Source of the DNA: JAXMAR01 sp046350295
GTDB taxonomy: Bacteria > Planctomycetota > Planctomycetia > Gemmatales > Gemmataceae
Length of the DNA: 64,000 bases
Reading direction: 5' to 3'
Assembly (NCBI GenBank): GCA_046350295.1
Contig: JAXMAR010000004.1
Span: 124,001-188,000, forward strand
The translations under genes and the position numbers were made by a program. The notes beneath the pieces were generated by a model. The model ran no database searches. It saw only the letters and a list, made by a program, of their open reading frames with translations, and had not been told where the DNA came from. Below are positions 55,901-64,000 of this stretch, one piece after another. The stretch's first letter is position 1. Each line of letters starts with the position of its first letter.

Positions 55901-56072
55901 CGGGCTGAGCGCCGGCGCCACGGTGTTGATCTGCACCTGCACCGGCGTCGTGTCCGGAAAGGCGTCGATGTCGAGCCGGCGCATCGCGAGCGCCAGCCAC
56001 GGCGGCCGCGGCGGCCAGCACGATGACCAGCATGCGATAGCGCAGCGACGTATCGATGATCCAGTTCAGCAT
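52901..56072 (-). CDS. Heavy-metal RND efflux pump (CusA/CzcA type), frameshifts
   Basis: A ~1050-residue inner-membrane proton-driven pump. It starts at 56072 (MLNWIIDTSLRYRMLVIVLAAAAA). Recognisable are DIDAFPDTTPVQVQINTVAPALSPEEIEQQITFPVE, FGLSQVVITFDDDVDIYFARQ, the first membrane helices with DFGMIVDSSVVMVENCVRHL, IVYLPILTLEGVEGKMFRPMA, and the last part with ISAAIGFIAMSGVAVLDDMILVSYI. The sequence fits the HME subfamily rather than drug pumps. One frame change lies near 55990 and a group of compensating ones between 55640 and 55340; outside these the frame is sound. It pairs with the adaptor upstream; no outer-membrane CusC-type gene is in the window. Confidence 0.88.
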
Positions 56073-56089
56073 GGCGTTTCCAACACGGC

Positions 56090-56175
56090 GTAGCGGAAGT
56101 CACCAGACCGCCGGGGTAGCGGAAGTCACCAGACTTCCGGGGGAACACGGAACTCTGGCGAGTTCCGCTACATTT
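56090..56175. repeat. REP-like double hairpin (GAAGT / GAACTC type), copy 2
   Basis: GTAGCGGAAGTCACCAGAC..GCCGGGG is followed by a full unit: TAGCGGAAGT..AGACTTCCGG, then GGAACTC..GAGTTCCGCTA. The design is that of 25877-25944. It lies between adaptor and pump genes of one operon. Confidence 0.55.
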
Positions 56176-56208
56176 GGCGCGGCCCGACCGGGCCGATCAA
56201 TGGCAGCC

Positions 56209-57863
56209 TCAGCCCTCCCCCAAGCGGTTCTTCAGCAGCTCGGAGCGCAGGATGGCGGCAATGCGCGACGCGATGACCTCGCCGGGCAGCACGCCGGCAA
56301 TGATTTCCGTGAAGTCGCCGTTCCTGACGCCGGGCCGCACGGTGCGGACATGGAACACCTTGGGAGCGCCGGGCTTCAGATAGTCCTTGTCGCGCACGAA
56401 GACGATGTGGCAATCCCCTTCCCAGTGGATCGCCTCGCTCGGCACGAGGATCGTGTCCTTCTCGCGGCGCAGGATGATCTTGCCCGCGCCGAAGGTGTTG
56501 GCGAAGAGCTTGCCGTCCGTGTTGGTCAGGTCGGCCCGGACCTGGAGCGTGCGCGTCTTGTCGTCGACCGCCCGGCTCTTCCAGACCAGCTCGCTCGTGA
56601 CCTCCTCCTCGGCGCCGTCCGGGCGGAAGCGGACCGTCTGGCCGGGGGACTTCTCGTCGCGTGCTTCACGAATTTCGCGTCCTCCTGCCGCACGTTGAGC
56701 AGCAGCCACATCCGGCTCGTGTCGGCGATGACGAAAAGCGCCTTGCTCGGGTCGACCGTCTCGCCGCCCACGACCTTGACCGAGGTGACGACGCCGTCGC
56801 GCGGCGCGACCGCCGCCACCAGATTGCCCGCCGGCCTCACGCCGTAGAGCGACTTGGCGATGTCGTGCGGCAGGCCGAGGTAATGGACCCGGCTTGTCAC
56901 CTCGTCCATCGTCAGGTCCTTGTAGTCGGCGCTGCGCAGCGGTAGTCCCAGGTTCGTCAAAGCCTGCTCGGCCGCCAGCAAATGAATCCGCGCCTCTTGC
57001 CAGCCGGTCTCCGCCTCGCGTACCTGGGCTTCCGGTACCGCTGAGCCGGCCAGGGGCCTGAGCCGCTCGTACGCCTTGAGCTTCAGCTCGGTGCGGGCGT
57101 AGGCTTGGAGGAAATCGGCCTTGGCCTTGCCGACCTCGACGGCTTCGATGAGCGCGAGGACTTCCCCCTTCTTGACGCTCGTGCCCAGCCGGCCCGCCTC
57201 CATGATCTGTGCGACCCTGCCGGTGACGTTGGTGTGGATCGGAGCGACGCTGGGCGGGGCGAAGGCGATCTCGCCGCTGGCGGCGATCGATTCCTCGATG
57301 GGGCCGCGCGTCACCAGCTCGATGTCGACACCGATCTTCTCCAGCGCCTCGTCGGAGAGGACCTGGACGCGGCGATCATGCAGCTTGCACTTGGAGCTGT
57401 TCTCCGGCCGCGCCTTGAGCGCCAGCGCTCGCGCGGCACGTTCGAGATCGGCCATCTCGATTTCCGGCGTGGCGCTCAACTGGGCGACGTCCGGATGCTC
57501 GAACGGACAGTTGTGGACGCCGTGCTCGCGGCAGAAGCCGTGGTCTTTGGGCGGCGGGAAGAGCTTCGGGTTGCACTCGACGCAGATCGATTCCGGCACG
57601 CCGTGCTCTTCGCACCAGTCTTCGCGAGTAGACTCCGCCCCACCGAACAGCTCGGCGAAGCTGGGAATCTTCCAGCCGCTATGGTGGCCCCACCAGCCGA
57701 TGCCGCCGAGGGCGGCGAGGACGATGAGGACCGGGGCCGCGTGTCGTAGCCGGGCGCCCCAGCCGTCCTTCGCCGCGGCCGGCGCTCGTGACAAAGGCGC
57801 CTGCGTCACGTCCGGGCGGGGCGCGCCGTCCAATAGCTTTACGCTGCTGCTGTTCTCAGCCAT
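56209..57863 (-). CDS. RND periplasmic adaptor (CusB/CzcB type) with metal-binding N-terminus
   Basis: About 550 residues, anchored by one helix (HAAPVLIVLAALGGIGWWGHHSG). An unusual insert follows: DWCEEHGVPESICVECNPKLF, FCREHGVHNCPFEHP, SKCKLHDRRVQ. It is rich in Cys/His and shares its pattern with the lipoprotein of the operon. The adaptor body is standard: IAASGEIAFAPPSVAPIHTNVTGRVAQIMEAGRLGTSVKKGEVLALIEAVEVG, a hairpin region, VAPRDGVVTSVKVVGGETVDPSKALFVIADTSRMWLLLNVRQEDA. The end lies in a second frame (PDGAEEEVTSELVWKSRAVDDKTRTLQVRADL...). One indel near 56660 separates them. It starts at 57863 and precedes the pump gene. Confidence 0.85.
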
Positions 57864-58002
57864 GGGTGGATCCTCGGCACAGATGGACCATCATTCCGGA
57901 GGATGATGCCGGTTGCATGCACGCGGAATCGATCAACGAGAAGACTGCGACAGCCGATCGATGCGCGCGAAAAGCGCAGGGAACGGCCTCGGGAAGGGCG
58001 GA

Positions 58003-58467
58003 TCAGACGCGGGGCGGGCGGATCAGGCCGCCGCGGCAGGGAGAAGTGTAGGGGGCGGGGACATCAACGAGGGCGGCGCCAATCAGGAGCGTGGTGTCTT
58101 GCGCGGGAGTGAGGACGACCAGGCAGGGGACCTTGGCGGCGTTACAGAAGCCGCAGCCGCCGGGATAATGACAGGGCTTGCCGGGGCCCTTCGGACAGTC
58201 CGGGCAGGAATCGTCGCACGGTTGTTGCGGCTTGCCTGGTTTGGCGTGTTGAGCCTGTCGCGCCCGCTCCGCCGCCCTGCGTGCCTCACAATGCTTGCAA
58301 TGCGGCTTGCGCCTGTCGTTTTTCGCGCGAGGCTCGGGCGCCGGGGGCGTGGCGTGCTCCGAGCGAACCGGCGCCGCCTTGCACAGCCCCATGCTCGCAT
58401 GCGCGCTCGTGGCGATGTACGCCACCAGCGTCAGCGAGGCGATCAGACGTAGACGAATCCGCGACAT
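58003..58467 (-). CDS. Small secreted Cys-rich protein of the efflux operon
   Basis: 154 residues with a signal peptide (MSRIRLRLIASLTLVAYIATSAHA). The mature part has HCKHCEARRAAER, CDDSCPDCPKGPGKPCHYPGGCGFCNAAKVPC, a run of Cys pairs that suggests metal binding, and a hydrophobic end (LVVLTPAQDTTLLIGAALV). No family is recognised. It is the first gene of the minus-strand metal operon, 139 bases before the adaptor. Confidence 0.65.
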   Translation of the reverse strand: MSRIRLRLIASLTLVAYIATSAHASMGLCKAAPVRSEHATPPAPEPRAKNDRRKPHCKHCEARRAAERARQAQHAKPGKPQQPCDDSCPDCPKGPGKPCHYPGGCGFCNAAKVPCLVVLTPAQDTTLLIGAALVDVPAPYTSPCRGGLIRPPRV

Positions 58468-58670
58468 AGGCGCCCGGAATAGACAACCAAACCCGGTTCA
58501 CTTTAACCTTTTCGTCATTTTACGCCAGGGGAATCCGGCAATTTCCGCCGCTCGACGGGCTTTGCAACGGGACTGTCCCTTTAGCTCCAGCGAAAAACTG
58601 GGCCTTTTGCCAGGTCGAGAGGGACTGTCCTTTTGGCGTTTGCAACGCCCGACGCCAAAAGCCCCATCCG

Positions 58671-59786
<1,116 letters not shown>

Positions 59787-59938
59787 GCCCCCCTCCATGC
59801 CGCGGACCTTTTCGAACAGTCTAACCGATGGCGTGGCCTACCGCCAACTTTCATCTTTCATCGTTTGCGTGTTGGCTGAAGGGCCGCAAATCGTTCTAAT
59901 GGAGGAGTCGTCCTGTCCTTGTTTGCGAGGATCGAATC

Positions 59939-61129
59939 ATGTCGCGACTTTTTCTGCCGCTCGCTCTCCCGCTTGCCATCCTGGCGCTCCCGGTCCACGC
60001 GCCGGCGCAAGACTACCGCGGGCCCGTCAAGGTCTTCGTCAAGGACGGTAAGATCCTCAGCGCCGCGCCGGAGCTGCCGGTCGACCCGGCGGTCGCCGTC
60101 TCCATCGCGCATAGCAGCGCCTTTCGCTGCGGCGTCAGCGTCGACGGCAAGCGCCTCACCTGCTCCCCCAACGGCAGCGTCTGGGTCAACGCCCGCGTCG
60201 ACGGCGCCGAGATCATGCTCGGCAATTTCGGCATGATGGTCGCCAAGCCGCTGCCGCCGGGACCGGGTGGCAAGAAACGCAACGGCACGATCGAGCACGA
60301 GACGCACGGCGACGTCGTCTTCACGCAGATCGCCGAGGCGGTCCCCGGCCGGCCCATGACGAAGGGGCCCGCCAAGCGTCGCACCGACACCGCGTTCTTC
60401 CACTACATCATCGAGAACAAGGGGACGAAGGAGCACACGGTGGAGCTGCGCACCGCCATCGACATCCTCGTCAACTCCAACGACGGCGCCCTTTTTTGCG
60501 CCCCGACGCTCTATCCCGGCAAGGTGCTCAACGGCGTCATGCTCGAAGGCAAGACGATGCCCGACTTCGTGCAGGTGATGGAGATGCCCGACCCGAAGAA
60601 CCCCGGCTTCTACGGCATCCTGACGACCAAGTTCGGCAGCCGCCTGGAAGGTCCGAGCCGGCTGGCGCTGACGAACCTGGGCGCTTTCGCCATGTTCGAG
60701 GTGATGGTGGGGCCGGCGGGGGACTCGGCCCTGGCGATGTACTGGGCCCCGAAGAAGCTCGCCCCCGGCGCCAAGCGCGAGGTTGTCTGGGCCTACGGCG
60801 GCGGCATCGCCAGCAGCCCGGAAAGCGAAGGGAACGTCAGCCTGGGCCTGAGTGGCTCCTTCGAGCCGGGCAAGACCTTCACGATCACCGCCCAGGTCAG
60901 CGATCCGAGCCAGGGGCAATCGCTCCGCCTGGAATTGCCCGAAGGCATGCGCCGTCTCGAAGGTAAGGAGATCCAGCCCGTCCCCGAGCCGGGCGACAGC
61001 GGCAGCAGCCTGGTGGTCTGGCGCGCCAGCGTGGAACGGCTGGGAAGCTACGATCTGAAGGTACACAGCAGCAACGGCGTGACCCAGATCAAGAGTTTGC
61101 GAATCGTTCCGGCGACGAGCGCGGAATGA
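59939..61129 (+). CDS. Secreted unknown protein
   Basis: 396 residues with signal peptide MSRLFLPLALPLAILALPVHAPAQ. The rest is beta-rich, with VWVNARVDGAEIMLGNFG, ENKGTKEHTVELRTAIDILVNSNDGALFCAP and a C-terminal Ig-like part (FEPGKTFTITAQVSDPSQGQSLRLELPEG, YDLKVHSSNGVTQIKSLRI). The layout is a sandwich domain plus an Ig-like domain; no family is recognised. The frame is undamaged. It is divergent from the deiodinase-like gene. Confidence 0.68.
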   Translation: MSRLFLPLALPLAILALPVHAPAQDYRGPVKVFVKDGKILSAAPELPVDPAVAVSIAHSSAFRCGVSVDGKRLTCSPNGSVWVNARVDGAEIMLGNFGMMVAKPLPPGPGGKKRNGTIEHETHGDVVFTQIAEAVPGRPMTKGPAKRRTDTAFFHYIIENKGTKEHTVELRTAIDILVNSNDGALFCAPTLYPGKVLNGVMLEGKTMPDFVQVMEMPDPKNPGFYGILTTKFGSRLEGPSRLALTNLGAFAMFEVMVGPAGDSALAMYWAPKKLAPGAKREVVWAYGGGIASSPESEGNVSLGLSGSFEPGKTFTITAQVSDPSQGQSLRLELPEGMRRLEGKEIQPVPEPGDSGSSLVVWRASVERLGSYDLKVHSSNGVTQIKSLRIVPATSAE

Positions 61130-61185
61130 GGCGTCCTTGGCCGCGCGTCGAGTCCGCCTGGACGAGTTGAGATTGGGACCCGCCA

Positions 61186-62334
61186 ATGACCGACTGCCCG
61201 ACCTCTCCCGAACCCGCCCCGCGCAAGGAGCGGGCTTTCCTCACCAACTCGGAGGAGTTCCGCGATGTCAGCCGCGGCTCCCCCAAGCCGTTCACGCTCA
61301 AGGGGGAGGCGCTGACGCGGGCCCGGCTCACGCCGGAGACTTGGCGCCTCGAGATCGTGAGCGAGGCGCCGACGACGCTGGAGCGGCAGTTGCGCATCGA
61401 GGACAAGACGGCCCTCGATCTGCCCGCCCTAGAGGCGCTGGGCAAGCGCTCCGGCATTCGCTTCCTGAAGGCGATGCAGTGCAACAACATCGATCAGCCG
61501 CTCGGGCAGGGCTTGTGGGAAGGCGTGCCGCTGCGCGAGGTGCTCAAGCGCGTCGGCCGCGTCAACAACATCCGCCGGGTTTTCTTCTGGGGCTTTCACA
61601 ACAACGACCCGAAGCAAATCTTTCAATCGTCGCTGGCGTACAACCAGGTGATGGAGACGCCCCCCTGGGATTTGCCGGTGTTCGTCGCCTATCGCCTGAA
61701 CGGCCGGCCGATCTCGCTGCTGCGGGGCGGGCCGGTGCGGATGATCGTGCCCTGGGCGCATGGCTTCAAGTCGATCAAGTGGCTTCAGCGGATCGTGCTG
61801 ACGAACAACCATCAAGCGAACGACACCTACGCTTCGGGCAACAACGACATCGAGTCCTACTTGAAGACGGCGGCCTATCTCGATCCCGGTCCGGCGAGCG
61901 TGCGCGCGGGAGGGCTGACGATCACGGGCACGGCGATGGTCGGATGGTCCGGATTGCGGCGCGTCGAGTTCTGGCTGCGGCCGGCGGACGCCAAGCACGG
62001 GGCGCTGGCGGACGACGATCCGGCCTGGGCGAAGGCGGTCTGGGAGCCGTGCCGGCTGGAGCCGGCGCCGCGTGACTGGGGCGGAGCGCTGCCGGACGGC
62101 GTGATGCCGCGCGACGTCTGGGGCTTCGACCCGAAGACGGGGCGACCCAAGGATTGGCCGCTGCGTTTCAGCGTTGCCCACTGGTCGGCGACCCTGCGCG
62201 ACCTTCGGCCGGGGGTGTATGAGTTCCGGGCGCGCACCATCGACCTGAACGGTTTCGCCCAACCGGAGCCGCGGCCGTATCCCAAGTCGGGGCGGAATGC
62301 GATCCCGGTGCGGACGTTGATGGTCGAGGGCTGA
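61186..62334 (+). CDS. Sulfite-oxidase-like molybdopterin oxidoreductase
   Basis: 382 residues of the sulfite oxidase/nitrate reductase Mo-cofactor fold. The Mo-ligand cysteine is C99 in IRFLKAMQCNNID. The pterin-binding pattern continues with GLWEGVPLREVLKRVG and GGPVRMIVPWAHGFKSIKWLQRI; a C-terminal dimerisation-type Ig domain follows (VRAGGLTITGTAMVGWSGLRRVEFWL, YEFRARTIDLNG). No Tat or Sec signal is visible, so it may be cytosolic or exported with a partner. The physiological substrate is not clear. It follows the gene at 59939 by 56 bases. Confidence 0.85.
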   Translation: MTDCPTSPEPAPRKERAFLTNSEEFRDVSRGSPKPFTLKGEALTRARLTPETWRLEIVSEAPTTLERQLRIEDKTALDLPALEALGKRSGIRFLKAMQCNNIDQPLGQGLWEGVPLREVLKRVGRVNNIRRVFFWGFHNNDPKQIFQSSLAYNQVMETPPWDLPVFVAYRLNGRPISLLRGGPVRMIVPWAHGFKSIKWLQRIVLTNNHQANDTYASGNNDIESYLKTAAYLDPGPASVRAGGLTITGTAMVGWSGLRRVEFWLRPADAKHGALADDDPAWAKAVWEPCRLEPAPRDWGGALPDGVMPRDVWGFDPKTGRPKDWPLRFSVAHWSATLRDLRPGVYEFRARTIDLNGFAQPEPRPYPKSGRNAIPVRTLMVEG

Positions 62335-62350
62335 GGCGGCGAGGTGGCGC

Positions 62351-64000
62351 ATGTCCCTGGTCAAGCATTCCTGTCCGTCGTGCGGCAAGGGTCTTCGCCT
62401 CAAGGCGGAGGCGCGTTCCTTTTCCTGTCCCGCCTGCGGCGCGGCTTTGCGGCTGGGACCAGGCGGCCTCGAGGCTCCCAGGACGCCAAGTCGCGGCGCC
62501 TGGCTGCTCGCCGGCGCTCTGGCGGTCGGCGTCCTGGCATTGGGCACGGTCGCCGTCATCCTGATAAGCCGCGGCGGCGGAGAAAAGGGCTCAGAGGTCC
62601 CGTCGACGCTCGCAAGTCTGGAGCTACCGAGTGGCAAACCGTCGACCGGGCCAGTTGCGAGAGGCGGCGAGACAACGATCGACAAGTCGATTCCGTTGAC
62701 GGAGACGAAGATCGAGCCGAAAGCCGAGGATACGAGCAAGGGGAGCGCCCGTTTCGAAGCGCCGCCGGGGCCTCTCGCCGGGAAGGCGGGGGACGGCGCG
62801 ACAGCAGGCGTGAAGCCGGCGGGCCGGGTCGTCGTTGGCGAAGTGCGGCCGGCGGCGCATCCGGGCGTCGACCAGAAAGCGGTGGATCGGGCCATCGACC
62901 GTGGGGTCGCGTTCCTCAAAGCGAAGGCGGCCGAGGAAACGCTGCTGGGCGCCAAGGCGCTGGCGGGGCTGGCGCTCCTGCACTGCGATGTGCCGGCGAC
63001 GGATCCGGCGGTGCGGCGGCTGGCGGCTGAGGTGCGCGAGCATGCGGCACGGCGCTTCACGCCGTACGATATCGCCGCCTGCATCTTCTTCCTGGATCGG
63101 CTGCGCGACAAGGTGGATGCGCCGCTGATCCGTCACCTCGGCCTGCGCCTGCTCGCCAACCAGCAGGAGAACGGGGGCTGGGGCTACAACTGCGTGCAGA
63201 TTACCCCCGCACAGGAGATGGAACTGGTGAGGCGCCTTGGCGGCGATCCGAGGCTTGGCGTCGCCATGGCGAAAGGACCGCCGCCGCGCGCGCTGGGCCC
63301 GTTCGGCACGGACACGCTGCCGGCGGACGCGGCCTCTTTTCCCGTGCTCCGGTACATCCCGGGAGGGAAGCTGCCACCGGCCGCGGGCTTTGGCCGTTCT
63401 CTCATCAACCGGCCGGACAACTCGATCACCCAGTTCGCCGTGCTCGGGCTTCTGGCAAGCAAGCGGCATGGCGTACCGGCCGAGCGGTCGCTGGCGATGG
63501 CGGCGGAGCGGTTTCGCACGTCGCAGGGCAGAGACGGGGCGTGGCGCTACGGGGGGGACCTCAGCGTCGTCGCTGGGGGCGAGCTCAGCGATACCGCCAC
63601 GTGCGCCGGGTTGCTTGCCCTGGCCTGCGCCGAAACGACGCGTGGCGGGAGAGCGGACGATCCGGTCGTGGCAAGCGCTCTCGCTTATCTGGGCCGGCGT
63701 CTGGAGACGCTGACGCCGCTGCCGATGGAGACCCGGCGCAAGCGAGCCGCCGCGGCCTCCGCCGACTATCGCGCCATGGTCATTTTTTTCCGGGGGATGG
63801 AGGCGGGGCTGGACGCCAAGAACCCGCTCGCGTTCGCTGGAGAGGTGCTCAAAGCCCTGGAAGGTGGCGGCGGGCTGGGTCTCGGGGGCGGCGGCGTGAA
63901 GACCGCCCACTGCAACACCGACGCCTGGGGGGACATCTATTTCCTCTGGTCGTTGGAGCGGACCGCGGTCGCCTACGGGCTCAAGACATTCGGCAAGCGC
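62351..64000 (+). CDS. Terpene-cyclase-like (alpha/alpha toroid) membrane-anchored protein, 3' end outside
   Basis: The frame is open from the ATG at 62351 to the window edge (550 codons). Residues 5-35 are a zinc ribbon (CPSCGKGLRLKA...FSCPACGAALRL), residues ~55-75 a membrane helix (WLLAGALAVGVLALGTVAVILI), then a low-complexity linker to ~165. The rest resembles prenyltransferase/squalene-cyclase repeats: VDRAIDRGVAFLKAK, LANQQENGGWGYN, ITQFAVLGLLASKRHG, FRTSQGRDGAWRYGG, and DIYFLWSLERTAVAYGL at the end. This family is frequent in planctomycetes, and its members with a zinc ribbon and anchor are not known to be real cyclases. It follows the molybdoenzyme by 16 bases. Confidence 0.78.
   Translation, partial: MSLVKHSCPSCGKGLRLKAEARSFSCPACGAALRLGPGGLEAPRTPSRGAWLLAGALAVGVLALGTVAVILISRGGGEKGSEVPSTLASLELPSGKPSTGPVARGGETTIDKSIPLTETKIEPKAEDTSKGSARFEAPPGPLAGKAGDGATAGVKPAGRVVVGEVRPAAHPGVDQKAVDRAIDRGVAFLKAKAAEETLLGAKALAGLALLHCDVPATDPAVRRLAAEVREHAARRFTPYDIAACIFFLDRLRDKVDAPLIRHLGLRLLANQQENGGWGYNCVQITPAQEMELVRRLGGDPRLGVAMAKGPPPRALGPFGTDTLPADAASFPVLRYIPGGKLPPAAGFGRSLINRPDNSITQFAVLGLLASKRHGVPAERSLAMAAERFRTSQGRDGAWRYGGDLSVVAGGELSDTATCAGLLALACAETTRGGRADDPVVASALAYLGRRLETLTPLPMETRRKRAAAASADYRAMVIFFRGMEAGLDAKNPLAFAGEVLKALEGGGGLGLGGGGVKTAHCNTDAWGDIYFLWSLERTAVAYGLKTFGKR

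Overview
The window looks like a chromosomal piece of a high-GC planctomycete of the Gemmata type. The signs are an ECF sigma factor fused to WD40 repeats, an ECF sigma factor followed by an anti-sigma/MG2 giant, DUF1501 and haem-motif/beta-propeller secreted proteins, acetyl-xylan-esterase-like hydrolases with signal peptides, and a terpene-cyclase-like repeat protein with an N-terminal zinc ribbon. No database search was possible; all family calls are by recognition of motifs.

Layout. 0-6.5 kb: end of pgi, a polytopic membrane protein, a secreted esterase-like protein and an SGNH-hydrolase/endolysin-like fusion. 6.5-18.9 kb: an accessory block that reads best as a decayed chromosomal integron. 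It has two attI-like sites, each with a leftward promoter and each followed by a rightward intI cut after about 69 codons. To the left of each attI lie small genes on the minus strand (PAS protein, ParB-like pair, SUKH protein, a 212-aa unknown, secreted and lipoprotein unknowns, a DUF7010-like membrane protein). These are separated by attC-type inverted repeats. Three of the attC sites are split by mobile DNA: an IS110-derived element carrying a CHC2-zinc-finger remnant (two copies) and a roughly 400-bp unknown repeat. A complete ISKra4-type element with an 8-bp target duplication sits inside one cassette gene.

19-31 kb is core-like: cardiolipin synthase, SulP permease, then hpf, EIIA(Ntr-like), HPr and enzyme I in a regulatory PTS cluster, a DUF2344 protein and RNase E/G with a very large disordered insert. 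31-39 kb holds secreted planctomycete proteins (esterase-like, DUF1501, HzsA-like propeller/haem protein). 39-49 kb holds the two ECF sigma systems and small zinc-cysteine proteins. 49.9-51.3 kb is a second, ruined ISKra4-type transposase, followed by tRNA-Val and a HEPN-containing gene pair. 52.4-58.5 kb is a minus-strand heavy-metal RND efflux operon whose adaptor and lipoprotein share a Cys/His motif. 58.6-59.8 kb encodes a deiodinase-like protein with an in-frame TGA and a SECIS-like hairpin, so probably a selenoprotein. The window ends with a sulfite-oxidase-like molybdoenzyme and the open start of a terpene-cyclase-like protein.

Many otherwise well-conserved genes carry one or several frameshifts (SulP, RNase E/G, HzsA-like, DUF1501, MG2, RND pump, adaptor). 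Their density, worst at 34-38 kb and 46-51 kb, suggests that indel errors in the assembly account for many of them. Pseudogene calls outside the integron/IS block should be read with that in mind.
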